Below are positions 1 to 9,913 of a DNA stretch of 64,000 bases, piece by piece. The notes beneath the pieces were generated by a model. It was given only the letters and a program-made list of their open reading frames with translations, had not been told where the DNA came from and made no database searches. Every line of letters starts with the position of its first letter. The stretch's first letter is position 1. A program made the position numbers and the translations under genes. The DNA comes from Bacteroidota bacterium (lineage in GTDB: Bacteria > Chlamydiota > Chlamydiia > Chlamydiales > FEN-1388). The DNA is taken from NCBI GenBank assembly GCA_013285825.1, contig JABDGV010000002.1, positions 62,001-126,000 on the forward strand, read 5' to 3'.

Positions 1-467
1 TATGCATATACTCCATTGGGAGTCGAGCCAATGGTAATACCATCTGGTGAAGTTCCAATTCCTGTGGTGATTGTTGTCGTAACCAAATTGGTAGTCGTAT
101 CTATGACTGATACACTATTACTCGCTGCATTCGTCACATAGGCAAATAGTCCATTGGGAGTAATGGCAACATTTTCTGGCGTATTTCCAACAGGAATGGG
201 CGATCCAACCACCGTATTGGTAGTCGTATTTATGACGGACACACTATTTCCGCCATTATTGACTACATAGACATACGCATCATCCGGTGTGAGGGCAAGA
301 TAGAGAGGGCCTGAGCCAACCGTAGGAGTTGCAATCACTGTGTTGTCGCTGAGATCTATGACATCGACAACATTATTAACGTTATCTGCCACATAGGCAA
401 AAGGAGCTGCAAAGAGAGTATGGACAGATAATAAAAGTGTGCAGAGGAGAGAGGATATAAATTTCAT
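1..467 (-). CDS. YVTN beta-propeller protein, 3' end outside window
   Basis: The first 155 residues of a secreted beta-propeller protein are visible; the rest lies beyond the window start. It opens with a signal peptide (MKFISSLLCTLLLSVHTLFA) cleaved before APFAYV, then blades of about 42 residues with the YVTN signature (for example YVYVVNNGGNSVSVINTTTN). Blade strands typically serve binding; no catalytic residues are recognisable and the ligand is unknown. Its start lies 51 bases downstream of the preceding paralogue's stop, so it may be cotranscribed. It is one of nine paralogues in the window, most similar in its start region to the collagen-bearing copy at 1420-3264. The presence of a C-terminal fibronectin-like domain cannot be checked here. 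Confidence 0.85.
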   Translation of the reverse strand, partial: MKFISSLLCTLLLSVHTLFAAPFAYVADNVNNVVDVIDLSDNTVIATPTVGSGPLYLALTPDDAYVYVVNNGGNSVSVINTTTNTVVGSPIPVGNTPENVAITPNGLFAYVTNAASNSVSVIDTTTNLVTTTITTGIGTSPDGITIGSTPNGVYA

Positions 468-518
468 CTGCACATACTCTTTAAACGAATGTATAAACGT
501 TGCCACTCGATATAGTTC

Positions 519-1349
519 CTATGGGTTTCGTTGAAAAAGGGTTTGCAGGACTGATTTTGCATTTTGCAAGGTATGATTTGATACTGTGCTGCTCGTCAGG
601 TCAATTTTAGAGTTATGACTCGTAAGGTCTATTTTAGTGGCCATATTTGAGTTTGCATAGCCAACATAAGCATAGAGGCCATCTTTCGTGACTAATATAG
701 TATTCGGACTCGTTTCGACAGCAATAGTGGACTCAACGGTATTGTTGCTGAGGTCGATGATTGAGACATTGTTTGAACCCATGTTCGCAACGTACGCAGC
801 TGTTCCATCCGAAGTAATCGATAGGTCGTAGGGAGTTGTGCCGACAGGTATGGTCGAGGTAATAGTATTGCTGCTTAAATCAATGACTGAAACGGTATTA
901 TCGCCCGCATTGGCCACATAGGCAAAATTCCCATTGGGAGTAATGCCAATAGCTTGAGGGTTTGTGCCGACAGCAAAGGTTGAAATGACGGTATTAGTGC
1001 TGATATCGATGATTGAGACCGTGTTATCCCCTGAATTTACCACATAGACAGATGTTCCATCGGGAGTAACTGCGAGGTCCACAGGAGTTGTGCCCACGGG
1101 TATTGGTACATTAATGAGTACAGGGATAGAGAGTTCATAGATGTAGACACTATTCGATCCGGAAGCAAGTATATAGGCGGATCTTTTTCCCGGTGTGAAG
1201 GCAAACATAATGGGAGTGATAGTTGGGCCTTTCTCAAATACGTAAGAAGCTTGTAGTTCCGATGGCTGAAGGAGCTCTATTTCACTTTTTGCTAAAAGTG
1301 TTTGTGCAATTGCAAGAGCTGCATAGAGCGTTGGCTTAACTAGGTTCAT
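519..1349 (-). CDS. YVTN beta-propeller protein, short paralogue lacking the C-terminal domain
   Basis: A 276-residue propeller protein with about four recognisable YVTN blades (residues 75-245; motifs TPDGTSVYVVNSGDNTVSII, TPNGNFAYVANAGDNTVSVI). It differs from its neighbours at both ends. The N-terminus is MNLVKPTLYAALAIAQTLLA rather than the family's MKF-type signal peptide, and the protein ends in an unrelated NAKSVLQTLFQRNP instead of the roughly 100-residue fibronectin-III-like domain. The start resembles a leader ORF found upstream of the paralogue at 3264 fused to the second half of the usual signal peptide. A sigma70-type promoter is visible at 1384-1413. It is likely exported but is a degenerate family member and could be on the way to becoming a pseudogene. 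Confidence 0.8.
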   Translation of the reverse strand: MNLVKPTLYAALAIAQTLLAKSEIELLQPSELQASYVFEKGPTITPIMFAFTPGKRSAYILASGSNSVYIYELSIPVLINVPIPVGTTPVDLAVTPDGTSVYVVNSGDNTVSIIDISTNTVISTFAVGTNPQAIGITPNGNFAYVANAGDNTVSVIDLSSNTITSTIPVGTTPYDLSITSDGTAAYVANMGSNNVSIIDLSNNTVESTIAVETSPNTILVTKDGLYAYVGYANSNMATKIDLTSHNSKIDLTSSTVSNHTLQNAKSVLQTLFQRNP

Positions 1350-1383
1350 CTACAAAAACCTTAAATAGAGACTATATCTTCTA

Positions 1384-1413
1384 CCTATAGTGAAGAAACA
1401 CTTTTGTAAACAA
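1384..1413 (-). promoter_or_regulatory. predicted sigma70/sigma66 promoter for the 519-1349 gene
   Basis: Read on the minus strand there is a -35-like TTGTTT (1408-1413), an 18-base spacer and a -10-like TATAGG (1384-1389). The same pair occurs upstream of the paralogues starting at 3264 and 9835, which supports it by comparison. No transcription data are available. Confidence 0.45.
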
Positions 1414-1419
1414 GGTTTT

Positions 1420-3260
<1,841 letters not shown>

Positions 3261-3264
<4 letters not shown>

Positions 3265-3299
3265 ATGCACACACTCTTTGTTGGTTTAAACAGGTTCAT
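3261..3299 (-). CDS. possible 12-codon leader peptide ORF
   Basis: The [15 protein letters not shown] begins with ATG at 3299, preceded by GAGG, and its TGA overlaps the ATG of the downstream propeller gene (ATGA). Its start context (TTTTGTAG then ATGAACCT) is conserved at 1349, where the same N-terminal residues are fused into a propeller protein. The overlap would allow translational coupling. Expression is not demonstrable from sequence. Confidence 0.3.
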
Positions 3300-3331
3300 C
3301 TACAAAACCTCAAAACAGACTTTGACTTTTA

Positions 3332-3360
3332 CCCATACGGAAGATGAGTATTGATAACAA
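3332..3360 (-). promoter_or_regulatory. predicted sigma70/sigma66 promoter for the collagen-bearing propeller gene
   Basis: On the minus strand TTGTTA (3355-3360), a 17-base spacer and TATGGG (3332-3337) match the arrangement seen upstream of the 9835 and 1349 starts. The element lies directly downstream of the 3367-4653 stop codon, consistent with a separate transcription unit. Confidence 0.45.
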
Positions 3361-3366
3361 TATTTT

Positions 3367-4653
3367 TTAATTTAGAAAGCTCTGTATACCTAATTGGGTA
3401 AATTCACTTCGTGCGTTGTTTGAATCGACCGCCCGTACTTTGTATTTCGTGTTGAGATACTTTTTGAACTTCTTTTCCCAATGGCTTCTGTTGGTATGGC
3501 GGGTATGAAGGGTTTTTTTAAAGACTAGCGGTTTTGAACTGGGGATGGTTGCAAGAAGCTTGTCAAATGCAAAAATTTCATAGGCAACGATATTTGGGGA
3601 ATTGCTTGGAAGCCATTCTGCTTTTAATTTGTACTTGCCATGATGCTTGATGACTTTGCCGTGAAATTGGAGGGGTTGAAACAGGAAAGGAGCGATGGCA
3701 ATGCCGAAAGGCGAGCTTCCGACAAGGATAGGCGAGCCTGAAGCACTGTTTGATGTCAGATCAATTATTCCCACTTCATTGAGGCTAAAATAGGAGACAT
3801 AAGCAATTTTTCCATTTGCTGTGATGGCGATCTCAATGGGAAAACTGCCAGCAGGAAGGAGAATAGGAGAGCCTACTATCATATTGGTCGAAAGATCAAT
3901 AATAGATAAATCGTCCGATGCGCCATTGGTCACGTAGGCAAATTTGCCATCAGGAGTGATTGCCATATCATGAGATCCGGCCCCGAGTAATATAGGCGAT
4001 CCTGTAACCATATTGGTTGAAAGATCAATAACCGAAATAGTGGCTGCATTAGTATTGATTACATAGGCAAACAGTCCGTTGGGAGTTATAGCGATATCAT
4101 CGGGACCTGCTCCAACTGAGATTGGAGATCCAGTCACACTATTGCTGGAGAGATCTATAACGGATACCGTATTGGCTCCAAAATTCGTTACATAGGCAAA
4201 ACTGCCATTAGGTATTATGGCGATGCTAAAGGGTAGAAGTCCTACAGAAATAGGCGACCCAGTAACAGTATTTGTCGAAAGATCAATAACCGAGACAGTG
4301 CTCGAATCACTATTTACAACATAGGCAAACTTTCCGTTGGGAGTAATAGCAATACTTTGCGGAAATACCCCAACTCCAATGGGAGAGCCTAAGGTAGTAT
4401 TGGTCGCAAGGTCAATGACGGAAACGTTGTTGGACACAGCATTTACCACATAAGCAAACTGCCCATCAGGAGTGATCGCGATCGATAGAGGATCCGTTCC
4501 AACGGGAATGGGAGAGCCAACTACCGTATTAGTGCTGGTATCGATGACCGAGACAGTATTATCTCCAGAATTGGCAACATAGGCAAATGGGGCTGCAGAG
4601 AGGGTTTGTGCAGAAAAGAGGATTGCACAAATGAGAGAGGATAAAAATTTCAT
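3367..4653 (-). CDS. secreted YVTN beta-propeller protein with FN3-like C-terminal domain
   Basis: A 428-residue protein with a signal peptide (MKFLSSLICAILFSAQTLSA, mature end APFAYV), seven blades of about 43 residues (for example TPDGQFAYVVNAVSNNVSVI) and the fibronectin-like domain from about residue 327 ([30 protein letters not shown]). It is the last gene of a five-gene operon; its ATG overlaps the stop of the upstream paralogue by four bases (ATGA), implying coupled translation. Its FN3 domain is the most divergent of the operon. It probably binds a protein or polysaccharide ligand outside the cytoplasm; the ligand is unknown. Confidence 0.9.
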   Translation of the reverse strand: MKFLSSLICAILFSAQTLSAAPFAYVANSGDNTVSVIDTSTNTVVGSPIPVGTDPLSIAITPDGQFAYVVNAVSNNVSVIDLATNTTLGSPIGVGVFPQSIAITPNGKFAYVVNSDSSTVSVIDLSTNTVTGSPISVGLLPFSIAIIPNGSFAYVTNFGANTVSVIDLSSNSVTGSPISVGAGPDDIAITPNGLFAYVINTNAATISVIDLSTNMVTGSPILLGAGSHDMAITPDGKFAYVTNGASDDLSIIDLSTNMIVGSPILLPAGSFPIEIAITANGKIAYVSYFSLNEVGIIDLTSNSASGSPILVGSSPFGIAIAPFLFQPLQFHGKVIKHHGKYKLKAEWLPSNSPNIVAYEIFAFDKLLATIPSSKPLVFKKTLHTRHTNRSHWEKKFKKYLNTKYKVRAVDSNNARSEFTQLGIQSFLN

Positions 4654-5930
4654 ATTTGCACATCCAATTTGGTAAATTCACTTCGAGTATTGTTTGAGTT
4701 CACCGCCCGCACCTTATATTTTGAGTTGAGATATTGCTGATACTTTTCGCGCCAATGATGAGAATGGGTGTTGTGGGGATGAAGGGTTTTCTCAAATGCA
4801 AGCGGTGCGTTGCTTGGAACAATCGCAATCAGCTGGTCAAAGGCGAAAATTTCATAGGCGATGATGTTTGAGGAGATGCTTTGAAGCCATTGTGCTTTGA
4901 GTTTGAATTTGCCCTGCTGGCTGACGATTTTCCCGCTGAATGAAAAGGGTTGAAAGACTGGAGAGACAGAAGGGGGGATAAAGGTGGTGGCAATTCCAGT
5001 AGGTAAATTTCCGACAAGGATGGTTGTTCCTGACACTGTATTGGTGCTGAGATCGATTATTCCCACTTCATTCAAGTTACCATACGTTACATAGCCATAG
5101 TTTCCATCTGCTGTGATGGCGATGTTTTCAGGAGTGCTGCTGGCTGGAAGCGGGATGGTTGCTGCTACACTGTTGGTGGCAGTATCAATGACCGATACGG
5201 TGGTTGAAGACTGATTGAGTACATAGGCAAATTGCCCGTTAGGGGTAATGGCAATACCATACGGCTGGAGTTCAACTGGAATGGTTGCAGTAACTGTGTT
5301 GGTATTGAGGTTGATGACAGAGACATTATTTGAGCCAATATTTGTCACGTAGGCGAAATTTCCATTCGGCGTGATGGCAAGCTGGTTTGGTTGATTTCCA
5401 ACGGGGATGGTGGCGGTAATAGTGTTGGTAGAGGTGTCAATAACTGATACTGTGCTTGTTGAAACATTTGTCACGTAGGCGAATTGTCCATTCGGTGTGA
5501 TGGCGATGCCTGTAGGATATCCCCCAAATCCCGTTATGGTTGTAGTGACTGTGTTGGTATTGAGATTAATGACAGTAACCGTGTTGGGAGTTTGATTTAC
5601 CACATATGCAAACTGTCCATTGGGAGTAATGGCAATAGACAATGCATCAAATACGCCTGTTATGGTTGCAGTAACAGTGTTGGTAGCCGTATCAATAGCC
5701 ATGACAGAGCCGTTAAATAAATTTGTTACATACACATAATTTCCATCTGGCGTCAAGGCAACGTCTTGCGGACTATGGCCAACGGGAATGGTTGCGACAA
5801 CCATATTTGTGCTGATATCAATGACACTGACGGTATTATCTACCGTATTTGTTACATAAGCAAATGGCGCTGCAAAGAGGGTTTGAGCAGCCAAAAGAGT
5901 TGCACAAAGGAGCGATGCTATGAATTTCAT
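4650..5930 (-). CDS. secreted YVTN beta-propeller protein with FN3-like C-terminal domain
   Basis: 426 residues: signal peptide MKFIASLLCATLLAAQTLFA, seven YVTN blades with TNTVTATI-type strands, and a C-terminal FN3-like domain ending KYKVRAVNSNNTRSEFTKL. Fourth gene of the five-gene propeller operon, starting 8 bases after the upstream stop and overlapping the next start. Its last blade and blade-domain junction (about 4990-5290) are almost identical in DNA to the next paralogue upstream (about 6285-6565), while other parts differ more, which suggests gene conversion or a very recent duplication. Function beyond extracytoplasmic binding cannot be inferred. Confidence 0.9.
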   Translation of the reverse strand: MKFIASLLCATLLAAQTLFAAPFAYVTNTVDNTVSVIDISTNMVVATIPVGHSPQDVALTPDGNYVYVTNLFNGSVMAIDTATNTVTATITGVFDALSIAITPNGQFAYVVNQTPNTVTVINLNTNTVTTTITGFGGYPTGIAITPNGQFAYVTNVSTSTVSVIDTSTNTITATIPVGNQPNQLAITPNGNFAYVTNIGSNNVSVINLNTNTVTATIPVELQPYGIAITPNGQFAYVLNQSSTTVSVIDTATNSVAATIPLPASSTPENIAITADGNYGYVTYGNLNEVGIIDLSTNTVSGTTILVGNLPTGIATTFIPPSVSPVFQPFSFSGKIVSQQGKFKLKAQWLQSISSNIIAYEIFAFDQLIAIVPSNAPLAFEKTLHPHNTHSHHWREKYQQYLNSKYKVRAVNSNNTRSEFTKLDVQI

Positions 5931-5938
5931 AAAAACGC

Positions 5939-7219
5939 CTAAAACAGTTGTACGTTTAAATTGGTAAATTCACTTCGGCTGTTGTTTGAGTTTACTGCCC
6001 GAACTTTATATTTTCCGTTGAGATAGCTCTGATACATTTCTCGCCAATGATGTGAATGAGTGTTGTGGGGATGAAGGGTTTTCACAAATGCAAGCGGTGC
6101 GTTGCTTGGGACAATGGCAAGCAGCTGGTCGAATGCGAAAATTTCATAGGCGATGATATTGGAGGAGATGCTTGCAAGCCACTCTGCTTTCAACTGGAAT
6201 TTGCCCTTCTGGTTGACGATTTTGCCGCTGAATGAAAAGGGTTGAAGCACTGTAGGGTTTTGAAAGGGAATATAGTTGATGCAAATTCCATTAGGTAAAT
6301 TTCCGACAAGGATGGTTGTCCCTGACACTGTATTGGTGCTGAGATCGATTATTCCCACTTCATTCAAGTTACCATACGTTACATAGCCATAGTTACCATC
6401 TGCTGTGATGGCGATGTTTTCAGGAGTGCTGCTGGCTGGAAGCGGGATGGTTGCTACTACACTGTTGGTTGCAGTATCAATGACCGATACAGTGTTTGAA
6501 AACTGATTGAGTATATAGGCAAATTGCCCATTAGGGGTAATGGCAATGCCAAACGGCTGGAGGCCAACTGTAATGGTTGCAATAACAGTGTTGGTATTGA
6601 GGTTGATGACGGAGACATTATTTGAGCCAATATTTGTCACGTAGGCGAAATTTCCATTAGGCGTGATGGCAATCTCGGATGGTTGACTTCCAACCGGGAT
6701 GGAGTCTGTAATAGTGTTAGTAGAGAGGTTAATGACTGATACTGTGTTTGACAAGCCGTTTGCCACGTAGGCGAAATTTCCATTAGGGGTGATGGCGATC
6801 CCTGTGGGATATCCCCCAAATCCCGTTATGGTTGTAGTGATCATATTGCTGTTGATATTAATGACAGATACCGTGTTGCCAGCGGGATTTGTCACATACG
6901 CAAACTCTCCATTGGGCGTGATGGCAATATACGCTGGCTGAGATACATCTGTAATGGTTGCAATAACAGTGTTGGTAGCGGTATCAATAGCCATGATGGA
7001 TGTGCCGTAGGTATTTGCTACATACACATATCTTTTATCAGGGGTCAAGGCGATGCCTTGCGGATTAGCTCCAACGGGAATGGTTGCCACCACCATATTA
7101 GTGCTGATATCAATGACACTTACTGTTTCGCTCAGTGTCGTTACATATGCAAACGGCGCTGCAAAAAGGGTTTGAGCAGCCAAAAGGGTTGCACAAATGA
7201 ACGATGCTCTGAATTTCAT
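5939..7219 (-). CDS. secreted YVTN beta-propeller protein with FN3-like C-terminal domain
   Basis: 426 residues with signal peptide MKFRASFICATLLAAQTLFA, seven blades and the FN3-like C-terminus ([30 protein letters not shown]). It is the closest relative of the 4650-5930 protein, sharing an identical stretch of about 45 residues at the last blade. A strong ribosome-binding site GAGGAG sits 6 bases before the ATG, in an intergenic sequence almost identical to that before the next upstream gene. Third gene of the operon. Confidence 0.9.
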   Translation of the reverse strand: MKFRASFICATLLAAQTLFAAPFAYVTTLSETVSVIDISTNMVVATIPVGANPQGIALTPDKRYVYVANTYGTSIMAIDTATNTVIATITDVSQPAYIAITPNGEFAYVTNPAGNTVSVININSNMITTTITGFGGYPTGIAITPNGNFAYVANGLSNTVSVINLSTNTITDSIPVGSQPSEIAITPNGNFAYVTNIGSNNVSVINLNTNTVIATITVGLQPFGIAITPNGQFAYILNQFSNTVSVIDTATNSVVATIPLPASSTPENIAITADGNYGYVTYGNLNEVGIIDLSTNTVSGTTILVGNLPNGICINYIPFQNPTVLQPFSFSGKIVNQKGKFQLKAEWLASISSNIIAYEIFAFDQLLAIVPSNAPLAFVKTLHPHNTHSHHWREMYQSYLNGKYKVRAVNSNNSRSEFTNLNVQLF

Positions 7220-7228
7220 ATAAACTCC

Positions 7229-8515
7229 TCAAAAACCTTGAACATTTAAATTAGTAAATCCGCTTCGGCTGTTGTTTGAGCTTACGGCCCGCACCTTATA
7301 TTTTGCGTTGAGATAGCGTTGGTATTTTTCGCGCCAATGGTGCTTGTGTGTATCTGGCCGTGGAAGAGCAATATCAAAGTTGAGCGGGGCGTTGCTCGGG
7401 ACAATGGAAATGAGCTGGTCAAACCCAAAAATCTCATAGGCGATGATGTTGGAGGAGGGGCTTGCAGGCCATTGAGCTTTTAGTTTGAACTTGCCGTGAT
7501 GTTTGACAATTTTGCCAGTGAATGAAAAGGGTTGAAACAGTGAAGGGTTTGGAAAGGGAATATAGGTGATGGCAATTCCGAAAGGAGTGTTTCCTACAGG
7601 GATAGTAGTACCTGTCAACGTATTGGAGCTTAAGTCGACAATGGCTACTTCAGCAAGATTAGAATAGGTTACATAAGCATATTTCCCATCGGGAGTGATG
7701 GCGATTCCTTCAGGGTCGCTTCCGGAGGGAAGCGGGATAGTGGTTGTTATCGTCTGAGAGGTAGTATCAAGTAGGGAAATGAAACTAGAGGTAATTGTGC
7801 TAACGAGGACATAGGCATATTGTCCGCCGGGACTAACGGCTATAGCTACTGGAAGTCCACCGACTCCAACGTTTGAAGTAACCATATTGGTATTGAGATC
7901 AAGGACGGAAACGGTAGAGGAGTTGCCATTTCCCACATATGCAAAAAGGCCATTTGGGTTTACGGCAATTGGAGCAGGTCCAGCTTCTACTGGGATGGTA
8001 TCAACCACCATGTTGCTGCTGATATTAATTACGCTGACTGTACCATCGCTGAAATTTGTTACGTATGCAAACTGACCATTGGGCGTGATGGCAACACCCT
8101 CAGGAGTTCCTCCAACTGCTATGGGAGGTCCTATAACAGTATTGGTAGAGATATCGATGACGGACACATTATTTGACTCACCATTTACCACGTAGGCAAA
8201 TTGCCCGTTAGGAGTAATGGAAATGCCTGCAGGATTAGTTCCAACTGTAATGGTAGCAACCACCATATCGGTACTCGCATCAATGACACTGACGGAATTA
8301 GTTCCGTTATTTACCACGTAGGCAAATTGCCCATTAGGAGTGACGGCAATATATTCAGGTGAACTTCCAACTGGAACGGTGGCGACTACCAGGTTGGTAC
8401 TGATATCGATGACACTGACGGTATCATCACTCAAATTTGCCACATAGGCAAATGGGGATGCAGAAAGGGTTTGAGCTACGAAGATAAGACCTATTAGCGA
8501 GAGTACAAATTTCAT
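7229..8515 (-). CDS. secreted YVTN beta-propeller protein with FN3-like C-terminal domain
   Basis: 428 residues: signal peptide MKFVLSLIGLIFVAQTLSA, then seven blades (TPNGQFAYVVNNGTNSVSVI and relatives), then the FN3-like domain with a His-rich loop (HKHHWREKYQRYLNAKYKV). Second gene of the operon, 9 bases downstream of the first, with a GAGGAG ribosome-binding site. It is most similar to the first gene of the operon: both share NLVVATVPVG, the STNTVIGPPI blade and the STSQTITTTIPLPS type blade, which marks them as a duplicate pair. Confidence 0.9.
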   Translation of the reverse strand: MKFVLSLIGLIFVAQTLSASPFAYVANLSDDTVSVIDISTNLVVATVPVGSSPEYIAVTPNGQFAYVVNNGTNSVSVIDASTDMVVATITVGTNPAGISITPNGQFAYVVNGESNNVSVIDISTNTVIGPPIAVGGTPEGVAITPNGQFAYVTNFSDGTVSVINISSNMVVDTIPVEAGPAPIAVNPNGLFAYVGNGNSSTVSVLDLNTNMVTSNVGVGGLPVAIAVSPGGQYAYVLVSTITSSFISLLDTTSQTITTTIPLPSGSDPEGIAITPDGKYAYVTYSNLAEVAIVDLSSNTLTGTTIPVGNTPFGIAITYIPFPNPSLFQPFSFTGKIVKHHGKFKLKAQWPASPSSNIIAYEIFGFDQLISIVPSNAPLNFDIALPRPDTHKHHWREKYQRYLNAKYKVRAVSSNNSRSGFTNLNVQGF

Positions 8516-8524
8516 ATAAACTCC

Positions 8525-9835
8525 TCAAAAATCTTGAACATTTAAATTGGTAAATCCACTTCGGCTGTTGTTTGAGTTCACAGCCCGAACCCTATATTTT
8601 GTGTTGAGATAGTTCTGATACTTTTCGAGCCAATGATGTGAATGGGTATTGTGCGGATGAAGAGTCCTTTCAAAGACAAGCGGAGAGCCGCTCGGAACGA
8701 TTGCAATAAGCTGGTCAAAGGCAAAAATTTCATAGGCAATGATGTTGGAAGAGGGGCTTGCAGGCCACTCTGCTTTGAGGGTGAATGTGCCATTCCGGTT
8801 GACGATTTTTCCGCTAAATGAAAAGGGTTGAAATAGCGGAGGCGGTGGAGGTGGAGGAGGAGAGTAAGGAGGGGCAATGGCAATGCCGAAAGGAACGGTT
8901 CCTACAGTAATGGGTGAACCAGTCACCATATTGGTGCTTAAGTCGATAATGCCTACTTCATTTTGATCAGAATAGGTTACATAAGCATATTTCCCATCGG
9001 GAGTGATAGCGATTCCTTCAGGGTCGCTTATGGAGGGGAGCGGGATGGTGGTTGTTACAGTCTGAGATGTTGTATTAATAACGGAAATGAATTGAGTGCT
9101 AGGAGAGGAAAAAACTGCAATATAGGCATATTGTCCGTTGGGACTTACAGCATTACCTCCAGATTCTGGAAATCCTCCGACATCAATGTTTGTAGTAACG
9201 AAATTGGTATTGAGATCAATAACTGATACGGTAGTGGTGCCAGAATTTCCCACATACGCAAAAAGGCCATTTGGGGTAATGGAAATTGAACTAGGTGCAG
9301 CTTCTACTGGAATGGTATCAACCACCGTGTTGCTGCTGGTATCAATGACGCTGACGGTATTATCTGCTGAATTTGTTACGTATACAAACTGTCCATTGGG
9401 GGTTATGGCAATACCCTCAGGAGCTCCTCCAACGCTGATGGGAGGTCCTATAACAGTATTGGTAGAGATGTCAATGACTGACACCCTATTTAAGCTAAAA
9501 CTTGCCACGTAGGCAAATTGCCCATTAGGAGTGATGGCAATGCCTGTGGGACTTGATTCAACTGTAATCGTAGCGACTACCATATTGGTAGACGCATCAA
9601 TGACACTGACGGTATTAGTTCCGTTATTTGTCACGTAGGCAAATTGTCCGTTGGGAGTGACGGCTATAGCTTGTGGTGAATTTCCAACTGGAACAGTGGC
9701 GACTACCAGGTTGGTACTGATATCGATGACGCTGACGGTATTATCAACCAAATTTGCCACATAGGCAAAGGGAGCGGCAGTGAGGGTTTGTGTAGCGAAC
9801 AGGATTGCAAAAACGAGCGATAATAGAAATTTCAT
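8525..9835 (-). CDS. secreted YVTN beta-propeller protein with polyproline linker and FN3-like domain
   Basis: 436 residues: signal peptide MKFLLSLVFAILFATQTLTA, seven propeller blades, a proline-rich linker (PPYSPPPPPPPP) and the FN3-like C-terminal domain. First gene of the five-gene operon. The ATG at 9835 is preferred to an upstream TTG at 9841 because all paralogues begin MKF. A promoter is predicted at 9866-9894, in the 78-base gap after the penicillin-binding protein gene. The polyproline linker appears only in this copy, so the linker between propeller and FN3 domain is where this family varies (short, polyproline or collagen-like). Confidence 0.9.
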   Translation of the reverse strand: MKFLLSLVFAILFATQTLTAAPFAYVANLVDNTVSVIDISTNLVVATVPVGNSPQAIAVTPNGQFAYVTNNGTNTVSVIDASTNMVVATITVESSPTGIAITPNGQFAYVASFSLNRVSVIDISTNTVIGPPISVGGAPEGIAITPNGQFVYVTNSADNTVSVIDTSSNTVVDTIPVEAAPSSISITPNGLFAYVGNSGTTTVSVIDLNTNFVTTNIDVGGFPESGGNAVSPNGQYAYIAVFSSPSTQFISVINTTSQTVTTTIPLPSISDPEGIAITPDGKYAYVTYSDQNEVGIIDLSTNMVTGSPITVGTVPFGIAIAPPYSPPPPPPPPLFQPFSFSGKIVNRNGTFTLKAEWPASPSSNIIAYEIFAFDQLIAIVPSGSPLVFERTLHPHNTHSHHWLEKYQNYLNTKYRVRAVNSNNSRSGFTNLNVQDF

Positions 9836-9865
9836 GCACAAGACCCTAGATACTTATGATACTTA

Positions 9866-9894
9866 CCTATAAGCAGGAAATGTGTTTGTAACAA
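9866..9894 (-). promoter_or_regulatory. predicted sigma70/sigma66 promoter of the propeller operon
   Basis: On the minus strand TTGTTA (9889-9894), a 17-base spacer and TATAGG (9866-9871), followed by TAAG. It matches the promoter-like elements before the paralogues starting at 3264 and 1349 in both boxes and spacing. Confidence 0.5.
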
Positions 9895-9913
9895 GATTAT
9901 TTGGATTTCAAAA

